Source of the DNA: an uncultured Bacteroidota bacterium
GTDB taxonomy: Bacteria; Bacteroidota; Bacteroidia; Flavobacteriales; Flavobacteriaceae
Direction: 5' to 3'
DNA length: 64,000 nt
NCBI GenBank assembly: GCA_902598525.1
Contig: CACKBZ010000002.1
Location: forward strand, 1-64,000
Both the position numbers and the translations under genes were made by a program. Each line of letters starts with the position of its first letter. Within the stretch, counting starts at the first letter, position 1. The notes below the pieces were generated by a model. The model was not told where the DNA came from and ran no database searches. It was given only the letters and a program-made list of their open reading frames with translations. Below, in pieces: positions 9,185 through 17,776 of the stretch.

Positions 9185-10075
9185 ATGAATAACAGATATC
9201 TAGCTCTAGCCGCAGCATTTTTAGCAACAACAATATATGGGATAAATCATACTGTTGCTAAAGAAGTGATGCCAATTTATATAGGCTCATCTGGTTTTAT
9301 AATGCTTAGACTTTTGGGAGCAACAATTCTTTTTTGGATTATTAGTCTTTTTACTCCTAGAGAGAAAATTCAGTCAAAAGATATACTTAAGATAGTTTTT
9401 GCATCAATTTTAGGCATGTGTACCAACATGTTGGCTTTTTTTAGAGGTTTAGAATTATCAACTCCAATAAATAGTGGTGTGATAATAACTTTATCGCCTG
9501 TTATAGTCCTTATTTTATCATATTTTTTTTTAAAAGAGAAAGTCACAATAAAAAAGATTTTTGGAATTATCATTGGATTTTCTGGAGCACTTTTTTTAAT
9601 CATAAATAGCAGTAAAACAGGTATTAATGCTCCAAATATTCCTCTAGGAAATTCATTCTTCCTTCTTAACGCCTCCGCCTATGCTGGATATTTAATTATA
9701 GTTAAGCCTTTGACGGCCAAATACAACATTTTTACTATAATGAAATGGCTATTCCTAATAGGGCTAGTTTTATCAGCTCCTATTACATTTAATCAATTTA
9801 TTGAAGTAGAATGGACTAAATTACCTTGGTATGCTATTTGGAGAATGATTTATGTAGTTGTTGGTACTACATTTATGACATATTTACTTAATATCTATGC
9901 ATTAAAGACATTGACTCCAACGGTAATTGGCTCATTTATATATCTACAACCAATAATAACTATAATATTTGCATTAGTGACTAGTAATGACACTTTAGAT
10001 TCAACAAAAATATTAGCATGTATTCTTGTGTTTATTGGCGTCTATCTTGTATCTATTAGGAATAAGAATGATTGA
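9185..10075 (+). CDS. EamA/DMT-family permease
   Basis: 296 residues with about ten hydrophobic segments arranged as two repeats of five helices, the hallmark of EamA (drug/metabolite) transporters. The first repeat starts at residue 7 and the second near 155. Substrate unknown; family members export amino acids or metabolites, or import nucleotide sugars. It stands divergently from the PLP enzyme across a 76-base gap, with azurin 80 bases downstream on the same strand. No clear promoter box was found. Confidence 0.88.
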   Translation: MNNRYLALAAAFLATTIYGINHTVAKEVMPIYIGSSGFIMLRLLGATILFWIISLFTPREKIQSKDILKIVFASILGMCTNMLAFFRGLELSTPINSGVIITLSPVIVLILSYFFLKEKVTIKKIFGIIIGFSGALFLIINSSKTGINAPNIPLGNSFFLLNASAYAGYLIIVKPLTAKYNIFTIMKWLFLIGLVLSAPITFNQFIEVEWTKLPWYAIWRMIYVVVGTTFMTYLLNIYALKTLTPTVIGSFIYLQPIITIIFALVTSNDTLDSTKILACILVFIGVYLVSIRNKND

Positions 10076-10130
10076 TTACTAAATTAGAAATATTAATTAA
10101 AGAGTATTATGTATTTTCAATTTTCTATAA

Positions 10131-10138
10131 TAAATTTG
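10131..10138 (+). promoter_or_regulatory. -7 promoter box TAAATTTG for azurin
   Basis: Exact TAnnTTTG match 17 bases before the azurin ATG. No convincing -33 TTG at the right spacing. Confidence 0.5.
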
Positions 10139-10155
10139 GATAAATAAAAACTTGT

Positions 10156-10656
10156 ATGAAAAAGCTTCTTTACATATCATTAATTACATTGATAATCTCA
10201 TGTAATAATACTGGAAAAGCAAATGATAAATTTCAATATGAGAGAGTGAAGGAAGATAATACTTCTATCCCAGCTAACAATATGGTCTCAAATAACGTTA
10301 TACTAAATTCAAATGATCAAATGAAGTTTGATAAAAAAATTATAAAGGTAAATTCAGGTCAAGAAGTCACATTGACATTGAACCATACAGGAAGGTTTCC
10401 CGTTACTTCGATGGGCCACAATTTTGTTTTAATAAAAAAAGATGTTGACATAAATCAATATGCACTCAAAGCTGCTGGAGCAAGAAATAACGACTATATA
10501 CCAGATGGAGGTAATGAAATTGTTTATACTAAAATGTTAGGTGGTGGTGAGTCAGACACTATTACTTTTAATCCACCTGAGCCTGGTACATATACTTTTA
10601 TTTGCACTTTTCCAGGTCATTATATGTTAATGATGGGTGAATTTCTTGTCATTTAA
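10156..10656 (+). CDS. Azurin-family cupredoxin lipoprotein
   Basis: 166 residues. A lipoprotein signal ends in LIISC with C16 as the likely acylated cysteine. A linker of about 35 residues leads to an azurin domain (about 48-166). The type 1 copper ligands are all recognisable: His88 in MGHNF, then Cys150, His155 and Met159 in CTFPGHYMLM. Azurins are periplasmic one-electron carriers; this one is predicted to be membrane-tethered. A cytochrome c lipoprotein follows in the same frame 21 bases downstream, and a GMC dehydrogenase is encoded on the opposite strand, suggesting shared electron transfer. Confidence 0.95.
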   Translation: MKKLLYISLITLIISCNNTGKANDKFQYERVKEDNTSIPANNMVSNNVILNSNDQMKFDKKIIKVNSGQEVTLTLNHTGRFPVTSMGHNFVLIKKDVDINQYALKAAGARNNDYIPDGGNEIVYTKMLGGGESDTITFNPPEPGTYTFICTFPGHYMLMMGEFLVI

Positions 10657-10677
10657 CGATAAATTATAAATTCTATC

Positions 10678-11085
10678 ATTAAAAACTTTTTACCTATAGT
10701 ACTGTTTATTTCATTTGGTTGTTCAGATAATATAACAAATGAAAAGGGCTTATCAAATAAAGGAATTGGTCCAATTTCTAAGGTTGTATTTGAAAAAGAG
10801 GTGAACATCCAAATGTCTAATTCAGGTGAAAAGTTATTTAATCAACTTTGCACATCATGTCATATGATAAAAGAAGATTATATTGGCCCAGAAATGTCAG
10901 GTATACTTGAGAGACGTTCTCCGGAATGGATAATGAATATGATTCTTAATCCAATTCAAATGCTTGAGGAAGATTCAATTGCCATTGAGCTACTAGAGAG
11001 GTATAATTTTGAATATATGTATAATCAAAATTTATTAGAAGAAGAGGCAAGAGAAATTTTAGAGTATTTTAGAATAATTGATTAA
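10678..11085 (+). CDS. Cytochrome c lipoprotein lacking a canonical start codon
   Basis: One haem-binding motif CTSCH (residues 58-62 if started at 10678), followed by a GPEMSG turn and helices ending ...EILEYFRIID, as in small class I cytochromes c. The first standard start in frame is a GTG at 10801, but the codons before it encode an evident lipoprotein signal, KNFLPIVLFISFGC-SDN. No ATG, GTG or TTG precedes that signal before the in-frame TAA at 10660-10662. The candidates are ATT (10678, 10663), ATC (10675) or ATA (10666); I chose ATT at 10678, giving MKNFLPIV. The frame is the same as azurin, separated by two stops. Probable electron acceptor of the neighbouring dehydrogenase, by context. 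Confidence 0.75.
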   Translation: MKNFLPIVLFISFGCSDNITNEKGLSNKGIGPISKVVFEKEVNIQMSNSGEKLFNQLCTSCHMIKEDYIGPEMSGILERRSPEWIMNMILNPIQMLEEDSIAIELLERYNFEYMYNQNLLEEEAREILEYFRIID

Positions 11086-11627
11086 ATATCAACATTACCA
11101 TCGTAATAACCAGGAATAGATACAAATCCAAGTTTATTTATCAAAACATACTCGCTGGCTTTGTATGAATTGACTGCCATCTCACGAAATAAATTACATA
11201 TTTGAGAATAATTTTTACCATTAGCTGCAATCATACTTCCATTATCTATATGGTCGGAGAAGTATTTTTCTAAAGTTTTATTTTCAACATCTTTAATTGA
11301 TTCTTTATTTTCTGAAGAGAGTATCATAGTTATAAATTCTTCAATCATAACATTTAGATTTTTTTGATCTTCGGTGCTTATGTTTTTGGCAACATATGCA
11401 TCAACAAATTTTGAGAGATTTAATGAATTTGCTCCTGGAGATTCAGTCTCAGGAATTATAATTTCAAAAATTCTATCTAGAAAATTTATTTCGTTTTTAC
11501 TAAAAAAATTAAGCTCTTTATTTGTTCTAGATGAGTTACAAGATTGAACTAATGAGATAACTCCAGATGAAATTGTAATTGCCCCAAATGAAGCTCCAAT
11601 TCTTTTTATAGCCTTTCTTCTATCCAT
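11082..11627 (-). CDS. Gluconate 2-dehydrogenase subunit 3-family protein
   Basis: 181 residues. The N-terminus MDRRKAIKRIGASFGAITISS has a twin-arginine-type start followed by a hydrophobic stretch and a possible lipobox ending in VQSC (about 27-30). The rest is helical with the family's pattern (EINFLDRIFEIIIPETESPGA at 45-66). Such proteins are small partners of GMC flavoenzymes and are thought to carry the folded FAD subunit out by the Tat route. The GMC gene stops 1 base upstream, fitting a two-subunit periplasmic dehydrogenase. The 3' end overlaps the cytochrome gene on the other strand by 4 bases (a shared TTAA). Confidence 0.88.
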   Translation of the reverse strand: MDRRKAIKRIGASFGAITISSGVISLVQSCNSSRTNKELNFFSKNEINFLDRIFEIIIPETESPGANSLNLSKFVDAYVAKNISTEDQKNLNVMIEEFITMILSSENKESIKDVENKTLEKYFSDHIDNGSMIAANGKNYSQICNLFREMAVNSYKASEYVLINKLGFVSIPGYYDGNVDI

Positions 11628-11628
11628 T

Positions 11629-13335
11629 TTACAAATTTTGTTTTTTTAATTCCTCAACAGCATGATTAGCCGCTCTTGCAGTTAGTGCCATATATGTTAT
11701 TGATGGGTTTTGATTACCAGCAGAAGTCATGCATGCGCCGTCAGTAACATATACGTTTTTAACTTCATGAATTTGATTATTTGCATTCAAAACAGATGTC
11801 TTAGGATCTCGTCCCATTCTTGCAGTACCCATTTCATGAATCCCATTACCAAATACGTATTTACTCTCATAGCCGTAAACGTCCTTAAATCCTGACCTTT
11901 CAAGCATTTCCTCAGCTTGTTCTTTCATGTCTTTTCTCATAGCAATTTCATTCTCTCTAATTGTTGCATCAAATGTTACTGTTGGAAGTCCCCATTTATC
12001 TTTCTTTGCATAGTTTAAAGTCATTTTATTGTCATGATAAGGCAGAATTTCACCAAATGCTCCCATACTTGCTGTCCAATCACCACGTTTAACAATGTTT
12101 TCTTTAAACCTTGGCCCATAGGAGACAAGCTCTTCTTTACTGTCAGCTATACTCATAAAGCCTCTATTTGCTCCTCCTTGATATCCATATCCTCTAATAA
12201 AATCCTTCCTATCAGTCACCCCTCCAATATTTCTGAATCTAGGAATAAAGAATCCTGCAGGCTTTCTCCCAAAAGTTGTTTTATTTTTAAAACCTTCGAA
12301 AGTTCCTGAGGCACCAACTTGAAAATGATGATCCATTAGATTGTGACCTAATTCTCCAGAGTCGTTACCCATACCATTTGGAAATCTATTTGATTTTGAT
12401 TGCATCAATATTGATGTCGAGGCTATTGCTGAAGAACATAAAAAAATTACTTTAGCAAAGTACTCATATGATTGATTATTTTCAGAATCAATAACTCTTA
12501 CACCTTTTGCCTTTTTTTTATCCTCATCATAAATTATTTCATGAACTATTGAATTTGGCATTAGCGTCATATTACCAGTAGCATCGGCTGCAGGAAGCGT
12601 AGATGAATTACTACTAAAATAAGCACCGTATGGACACCCTCGCATACACCTATCTCTTAGTTGACAAGAAACTCTTCCGAGTCCTGGTTTTGTTCCCTCT
12701 GTTACATGGGCTGTTCTTGCATTTGAGAGTATCCTACCATCAGAAAAATTATTAGCAATGCTCTTTCTCATATGTTTTTCAAGAATATTTAACTCAAATG
12801 GTTTTAAAAACTTTCCGTCTGGAAATTGAGGAAGCCCTTCAGGCATACCCTGGACTCCAATGTATTGTTCTACGTGGTCATACCAAGGTGCTATATCCTT
12901 ATATCTTATTGGCCAATCAATTGCAATCCCATCTTTTAAGTTTGCTTCAAAATCAAACTCACTAAGTCTGTAAGTATGCCTTCCCCATGTTAATGACCTT
13001 CCTCCAACATGATATCCCCTAATCCAATTAAATTTATTTTTATCATCATTATAGGGGTGGTCAATGTCATCAACAAAGAAGTGTCTAGAGGATTCAGTAT
13101 TAACATATCCTGTTCTGCTTTGCTTTGGCTGTCTTTGAAGAGCATCTTGAGTAATAGTATCCCCACCTTCAAAATCCCAGGGATCCATATCAGCAGTATG
13201 ATAATCCTCAACATGAGTAATCATTCTTCCTCTTTCAAGTACAAGGGTCTTCAACCCCTTTTCTGTTAATTCTTTTGCAGCCCAACCACCACTTATACCA
13301 GTTCCTACTACAATTGCATCATATTTATTTTGCAT
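11629..13335 (-). CDS. GMC-family FAD-dependent sugar/alcohol dehydrogenase, large subunit
   Basis: 568 residues. The FAD-binding Rossmann motif GTGISGG is at 11-17, followed by an acidic LVLERG. A second GMC signature is RGYHVGGRSLTWGR near 110. A cysteine-rich segment CQLRDRCMRGCPYG lies mid-protein, and the C-terminal GMC_oxred_C region has HEMGTARMG and SAGNQNPS. No signal peptide of its own, consistent with export alongside the Tat-type subunit encoded next. The group includes periplasmic dehydrogenases oxidising sugar C2 or C3 hydroxyls and passing electrons to cytochrome c. The neighbours (DUF1080, TIM barrels, Gfo/Idh) favour a glycoside 3-dehydrogenase. Substrate unproven. Confidence 0.92.
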   Translation of the reverse strand: MQNKYDAIVVGTGISGGWAAKELTEKGLKTLVLERGRMITHVEDYHTADMDPWDFEGGDTITQDALQRQPKQSRTGYVNTESSRHFFVDDIDHPYNDDKNKFNWIRGYHVGGRSLTWGRHTYRLSEFDFEANLKDGIAIDWPIRYKDIAPWYDHVEQYIGVQGMPEGLPQFPDGKFLKPFELNILEKHMRKSIANNFSDGRILSNARTAHVTEGTKPGLGRVSCQLRDRCMRGCPYGAYFSSNSSTLPAADATGNMTLMPNSIVHEIIYDEDKKKAKGVRVIDSENNQSYEYFAKVIFLCSSAIASTSILMQSKSNRFPNGMGNDSGELGHNLMDHHFQVGASGTFEGFKNKTTFGRKPAGFFIPRFRNIGGVTDRKDFIRGYGYQGGANRGFMSIADSKEELVSYGPRFKENIVKRGDWTASMGAFGEILPYHDNKMTLNYAKKDKWGLPTVTFDATIRENEIAMRKDMKEQAEEMLERSGFKDVYGYESKYVFGNGIHEMGTARMGRDPKTSVLNANNQIHEVKNVYVTDGACMTSAGNQNPSITYMALTARAANHAVEELKKQNL

Positions 13336-13433
13336 ATTTCCAATAAGTTTTTTTCAATTTAAAGAATATATATTTTAAATCGTAAATAATTATTTAAATT
13401 TATATTTATACTAATATAAAAAACCAAAATATT

Positions 13434-14378
13434 ATGAAAAGAAAGGAATTTATCAAATTAGCTTCAACAGGCGCTCTTGGTATATCATCATTAGGATATA
13501 TATCTTGTGAATCTCAAAAAGAATTATTTTTTAAACTATCACTTGCTCAATGGTCATTTCATAACTTATTTCAGAGTGGTCAAAAATCTCCATATGAATT
13601 TGCTAAAATTTCAAAAGAGTTAGGGTTTCAAGGAATTGAATATGTATCTCAATTCTATCCAAATGTTTCAACAGACAAGTCTGCGTTTACAGAATTTGTA
13701 AATAGGAACAAGGATTTATCAAATGAAAATGAAGTAGAGAATGTATTAGTTATGATTGATGATGAAAATGGCAATTTAGCTGATGAAGACGATAATAAGA
13801 GGAATAATTCAATTGAAATGCACAAAAATTGGATAAATGCAGCGGCGGAAATTGGTTGTTCATCTGCTAGATTAAATTTATATGGATCTAAAAATATTGA
13901 AATCTGGGAATCTCTGTCAATTGATAGCCTTACTAAATTAGGTGAACATGCAAAGTCATTAAATATTAATGTTATTGTTGAAAACCATGGAAGAATAACT
14001 TCTAACATTCCAGAGCTAATGGATGTTATATATGGAGTAAATATGGATAACGTTGGAACTCTTCCTGATTTTGGAAACTTCTGTATGGCTGATGAAGGAT
14101 ACGGATCAGTATTTGATGGAACTTGTGCAACTATTTATGACTTCTATAAAGGAGTTGAAGAGATGATGCCAAAAGCATTCGCAGTTAGTGCAAAATCTAA
14201 CGATTTTGACGAAAATGGTGACGAAAAGACAATAGATTATACAAAAATGTTGAAGATTGTTAAAAGCTCTGGTTATACTGGTTATATTGGAGTTGAATAT
14301 GAGGGTGAAAGATTATCTGAGGAAGATGGTATTATAGCTACTAGAGATTTATTAATTAAAGTAGGTCAATCAATATAA
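13434..14378 (+). CDS. Exported TIM-barrel protein, sugar phosphate isomerase/epimerase family
   Basis: 314 residues. The N-terminus MKRKEFIKLASTGALGISSLGYISC reads as a Tat/lipoprotein-type signal with a lipobox cysteine near 25. The rest is a xylose-isomerase-like TIM barrel, with candidate metal ligands in IVENHG, LPDFGNF and GVEYEGE. Despite the family name, exported members are not expected to handle sugar phosphates. In bacteria that degrade glycosides by 3-oxidation, related barrels act on keto-glycosides or the glycals derived from them. First gene of a five-gene plus-strand operon (2-base gap or less, or an overlap, to most neighbours). No clear promoter box in the 98-base divergent gap. 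Confidence 0.85.
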   Translation: MKRKEFIKLASTGALGISSLGYISCESQKELFFKLSLAQWSFHNLFQSGQKSPYEFAKISKELGFQGIEYVSQFYPNVSTDKSAFTEFVNRNKDLSNENEVENVLVMIDDENGNLADEDDNKRNNSIEMHKNWINAAAEIGCSSARLNLYGSKNIEIWESLSIDSLTKLGEHAKSLNINVIVENHGRITSNIPELMDVIYGVNMDNVGTLPDFGNFCMADEGYGSVFDGTCATIYDFYKGVEEMMPKAFAVSAKSNDFDENGDEKTIDYTKMLKIVKSSGYTGYIGVEYEGERLSEEDGIIATRDLLIKVGQSI

Positions 14379-14379
14379 A

Positions 14380-15588
14380 ATGAATAAAATAACAAATATA
14401 AAACTCAGCATAATGATGTTCCTTGAATTTTTTATCTGGGGATGTTGGTTTGTTACAATGGGGACCTTTCTATCTCAAGCTTTTAGTGCATCTGGAGGAG
14501 AAATTTCCTTAGCATATGAGACCCAATCATGGGGTGCGATTATTGCCCCATTTATCATTGGATTAATTGCTGATAGGTATTTTGATGCAGAAAAGATTCT
14601 TGCAATTATTCATATCATTGGCGGTGGACTTCTCTTTATGTGTTCAATTGCCTTAGGTTTTGATGCATTCTATCCATACATTTTAATATATATGATACTT
14701 TACATGCCTACATTAGCTTTGGTAAATTCAATAGCATTTAGACAAATGAAAGATCCTTCCAAAGAATTTCCAAAAATTAGAGTTTGGGGAACTATAGGGT
14801 GGATTGTTGCAGGTCTTGTTATTAGTTATGGAGTTGGCTGGGAGGCTATGCAAACACTTGAATATACTTTTTATTTAGCTGCAATAGTATCTGCTACATT
14901 AGGTGTTTTTAGTTTTACTTTACCTAAAACTCCTCCAAAAGCAAAAAACGAGAGTCCTAGCTTGAGAGAAATCTTAGGTCTTGATGCTCTTCAGCTTCTA
15001 AGAGATACCCGATATTTAGTTTTTTTCTTATCATCTATTCTGATATGTATACCTCTTGCTTTCTACTACCAGGATGCTAATTTATTTTTAAATGAGCTTG
15101 GCATGGCAAATGCAGCGGGTGTTATGACGTTAGGTCAAATATCTGAAGCATTATTTATCTTGTTACTTCCAATTTTCCTTAACAAATATGGGATTAAAAA
15201 AACTCTTATTATTGGAATGCTGGCTTGGAGTTTAAGATATGTTCTATTTGCATTTGGAGACACTGGGTCAAATATTTGGATGTTAATTTTTGGTATTGTT
15301 CTACACGGGATATGCTATGATTTTTTCTTTGTGTCTGGTCAAATATATACAGACTTTAAAGCAGGTGAAAAATATAAAAGTGCTGCTCAAGGTTTAATTG
15401 CACTAGCAACATACGGAATTGGGATGCTTATTGGTTTTAGACTTGCTGGTATTATTACGGACCAATATGCAATTGATTCAGGACATGACTGGACTCAAAT
15501 CTGGACATTTCCAGCAATATTTGCAGCAGTTGTATTAGTGATTTTTATTATAACATTTAAAAACGAGAAAATAGAAGTTGAAAAATAA
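14380..15588 (+). CDS. MFS permease, nucleoside:H+ symporter-like (NupG type)
   Basis: 402 residues with about twelve hydrophobic helices and the family's early pattern FFIWGCWFVTMGTFL (about 16-30) and GLIADRYF. NupG-like permeases in Bacteroidota are frequently found in sugar or keto-sugar loci, not nucleoside loci. Position between an exported TIM barrel and cytosolic oxidoreductase/isomerase genes suggests import of the periplasmic product. It begins 1 base after the previous stop and overlaps the next gene by 11 bases. Confidence 0.85.
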   Translation: MNKITNIKLSIMMFLEFFIWGCWFVTMGTFLSQAFSASGGEISLAYETQSWGAIIAPFIIGLIADRYFDAEKILAIIHIIGGGLLFMCSIALGFDAFYPYILIYMILYMPTLALVNSIAFRQMKDPSKEFPKIRVWGTIGWIVAGLVISYGVGWEAMQTLEYTFYLAAIVSATLGVFSFTLPKTPPKAKNESPSLREILGLDALQLLRDTRYLVFFLSSILICIPLAFYYQDANLFLNELGMANAAGVMTLGQISEALFILLLPIFLNKYGIKKTLIIGMLAWSLRYVLFAFGDTGSNIWMLIFGIVLHGICYDFFFVSGQIYTDFKAGEKYKSAAQGLIALATYGIGMLIGFRLAGIITDQYAIDSGHDWTQIWTFPAIFAAVVLVIFIITFKNEKIEVEK

Positions 15589-16714
15589 AATTAGACTTGG
15601 AATCGTAGGTGGTGGCGGTGATTCTTTAATTGGGATAGTTCATAGAATTGCATCATCGATGCATGATACTTATGAAATAATTGGAGGTGTATTCAATCCA
15701 GATTTTTCTGAAAATCTAAAATTTGCTGAAGAAATTGGATTAAATAAAGATAGAATATATGAGGACTATGAAAAGATGATTGAGGAGGAGTTAAAACTTG
15801 ATGAAAATGAAAGAATTCAAGTTGTATCAATTCTAACCCCTAATTTTCTTCATTATCCAATGGCAAAAAAGCTTCTAGAAAATAATTTCAGTGTCATTTG
15901 TGAAAAACCCATGACAACAACCTATGAAGAAGCTAGAGACTTAGAAAAAATATATAAATCAAAGAATTTAACATTTGCTGTCACATACACTTACACGGGA
16001 TACCCAATGATTAGACAGATGAAGGAAATGATTAAGGCTGGAGAAATAGGTGATGTACAACGTGTTGATCTTCAATATTATCAAGGCTGGATAAACCCAA
16101 TTATTCATGATTCCAAAAGACGTTCTGAAACTTGGAGGCTTCAACCTGATAAGTCAGGAATTAGTTGTTGTATTGGTGACATAGGAACACATGCATTTGA
16201 TATGCTAGAATATGTAACAGGAATGGAAGTGGAAGAACTTTTATCTGATTTAAACTACGTTTATGATGATAATATCATGGATGTAGATGGTACAATTTTA
16301 ATTAGATTCTCGGATAAGATTAAAGGTGTTATAAGGGCTAGTCAAATAGCAACTGGTGAGGAGAATAATTTTACCGTTGCAATTTATGGCAAAAAGGGAG
16401 GTTTAAAATGGGAACAACAAAACCCAAATTATTTATATCATTTAAGTGAATCAAAGCCATTAAGAATATTAAAGCCAGGACATGATTATAATTCAAATTT
16501 TGCTAAAATTTCAACTAAATTACCTCCAGGTCATCCTGAAGGAATGTTTGATTCAATGGCAAATATTTATAATGGAGTTGCTAGAGAGATAAATGGAACA
16601 ATAGAATTTGATGGTGAATACCCTTCTTTAAATGATGGATTAAGAGGTATGATTTTTATTGAGAAAGCTATTGAATCTCATAAAAAAGGTAATATTTGGG
16701 TTAAATTAAATTGA
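15578..16714 (+). CDS. Gfo/Idh/MocA-family oxidoreductase
   Basis: 378 residues. The N-terminal nucleotide-binding Rossmann fold starts GIVGGGGDSLIG (about 8-19), and the EKPMTT signature carries the family's catalytic lysine (about residue 110). A C-terminal alpha/beta domain has GDIGTHAFDML, whose histidine is the usual substrate contact. No signal peptide, so cytosolic. Family members oxidise or reduce sugars at C1 to C6 with NAD(P); here the likely job is reduction of an imported 3-keto sugar, inferred from the locus. Starts 11 bases inside the permease gene. Confidence 0.92.
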   Translation: MKNKIRLGIVGGGGDSLIGIVHRIASSMHDTYEIIGGVFNPDFSENLKFAEEIGLNKDRIYEDYEKMIEEELKLDENERIQVVSILTPNFLHYPMAKKLLENNFSVICEKPMTTTYEEARDLEKIYKSKNLTFAVTYTYTGYPMIRQMKEMIKAGEIGDVQRVDLQYYQGWINPIIHDSKRRSETWRLQPDKSGISCCIGDIGTHAFDMLEYVTGMEVEELLSDLNYVYDDNIMDVDGTILIRFSDKIKGVIRASQIATGEENNFTVAIYGKKGGLKWEQQNPNYLYHLSESKPLRILKPGHDYNSNFAKISTKLPPGHPEGMFDSMANIYNGVAREINGTIEFDGEYPSLNDGLRGMIFIEKAIESHKKGNIWVKLN

Positions 16715-16721
16715 TTTTATA

Positions 16722-17774
16722 ATGAAAACAATAAAAGGTCCTGCAGTTTTCTTAGCTCAGTTTGTAGATAAAAAAGCTCCATTTAATTCTCTTGACGGGA
16801 TGTGTAAATGGGCTGCTGATCTTGGATATAAAGGAATTCAAATACCAACATGGGAGAGTTTTTTAATTGATTTAGATAAAGCTGCTGAAAGTCAAGATTA
16901 TTGTGATGAACTGATTGGTAAAGTAGGATCCTATGGATTAGAAATTACAGAATTGTCTACTCATCTTCAAGGTCAATTAGTAGCAGTTCATCCTGCATAT
17001 GATCTGATGTTTGATAATTTTGCTCCTGATAAACTAAAGAAGAATCCTAAAGGAAGAACTGAGTGGGCAATTGACACTGTAAAAAAAGCAGCAGTTGCTA
17101 GTAGAAGACTTGGCTTGAAAGCACACGCTACTTTTTCAGGCGCATTATTGTGGCATACTTGGCATCCATGGCCACAGGCTCCAAAAGGATTAGTTAAAAT
17201 GGGATTTGAAGAGCTTGCTAAAAGATGGCTTCCAATTCTAGATGTATTTGATGAGAATGGAGTAGATATATGTTATGAAATTCATCCTGGAGAAGACCTT
17301 CATGATGGAATTACCTTTGAAAGATTTCTTAAAGCAACTAAAAATCATAAGAGAGTAAATATACTCTATGATCCAAGCCATTTTATTCTTCAACAACTTG
17401 ATTATATAACATATATTGATCATTATCATGAATTTATTAAATCATTTCACGTTAAAGATGCTGAATTTAATCCAACAGGTAAAAAAGGAGCATTTGGTGG
17501 ATATTTAGATTGGGCTGATAGAGCAGGTAGATATAGATCTTTGGGAGATGGGCAGATTGATTTCAAAACAATATTTTCAAAACTAACACAGTACGGATGT
17601 GATGTATGGGCGGTTATGGAATGGGAATGTTGTATCAAAAGTCCTGAACAAGGAGCTATAGAAGGTTCAAAATTTATAAACGACTTAATTATAAATTCTA
17701 CCAATAAAAAATTTGATGATTTTGCAGGAGGTGATACCAATGAAGAAGATTTAAAAAATATGTTAGGTTTATAG
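16722..17774 (+). CDS. Cytosolic sugar phosphate isomerase/epimerase-family TIM barrel
   Basis: 350 residues without a signal peptide. A xylose-isomerase-like barrel with putative metal ligands Glu in CYEIHPGED, Asp in LYDPSHF, His in FHVKDAE and Glu in VMEWEC. It differs in length and sequence from the exported barrel gene at 13434, so the locus carries two unrelated-looking members of the superfamily. Probably isomerises or epimerises the sugar delivered by the permease. Exact reaction not assignable. Confidence 0.88.
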   Translation: MKTIKGPAVFLAQFVDKKAPFNSLDGMCKWAADLGYKGIQIPTWESFLIDLDKAAESQDYCDELIGKVGSYGLEITELSTHLQGQLVAVHPAYDLMFDNFAPDKLKKNPKGRTEWAIDTVKKAAVASRRLGLKAHATFSGALLWHTWHPWPQAPKGLVKMGFEELAKRWLPILDVFDENGVDICYEIHPGEDLHDGITFERFLKATKNHKRVNILYDPSHFILQQLDYITYIDHYHEFIKSFHVKDAEFNPTGKKGAFGGYLDWADRAGRYRSLGDGQIDFKTIFSKLTQYGCDVWAVMEWECCIKSPEQGAIEGSKFINDLIINSTNKKFDDFAGGDTNEEDLKNMLGL

Positions 17775-17776
17775 TC

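Noticed and set aside
13434-17774. Myo-inositol catabolism locus, suggested by two TIM-barrel isomerases and a Gfo/Idh enzyme
   Set aside because: No iolC, iolD or iolG-like partners, and exported signals, DUF1080 and the GMC pair fit keto-glycoside breakdown better.
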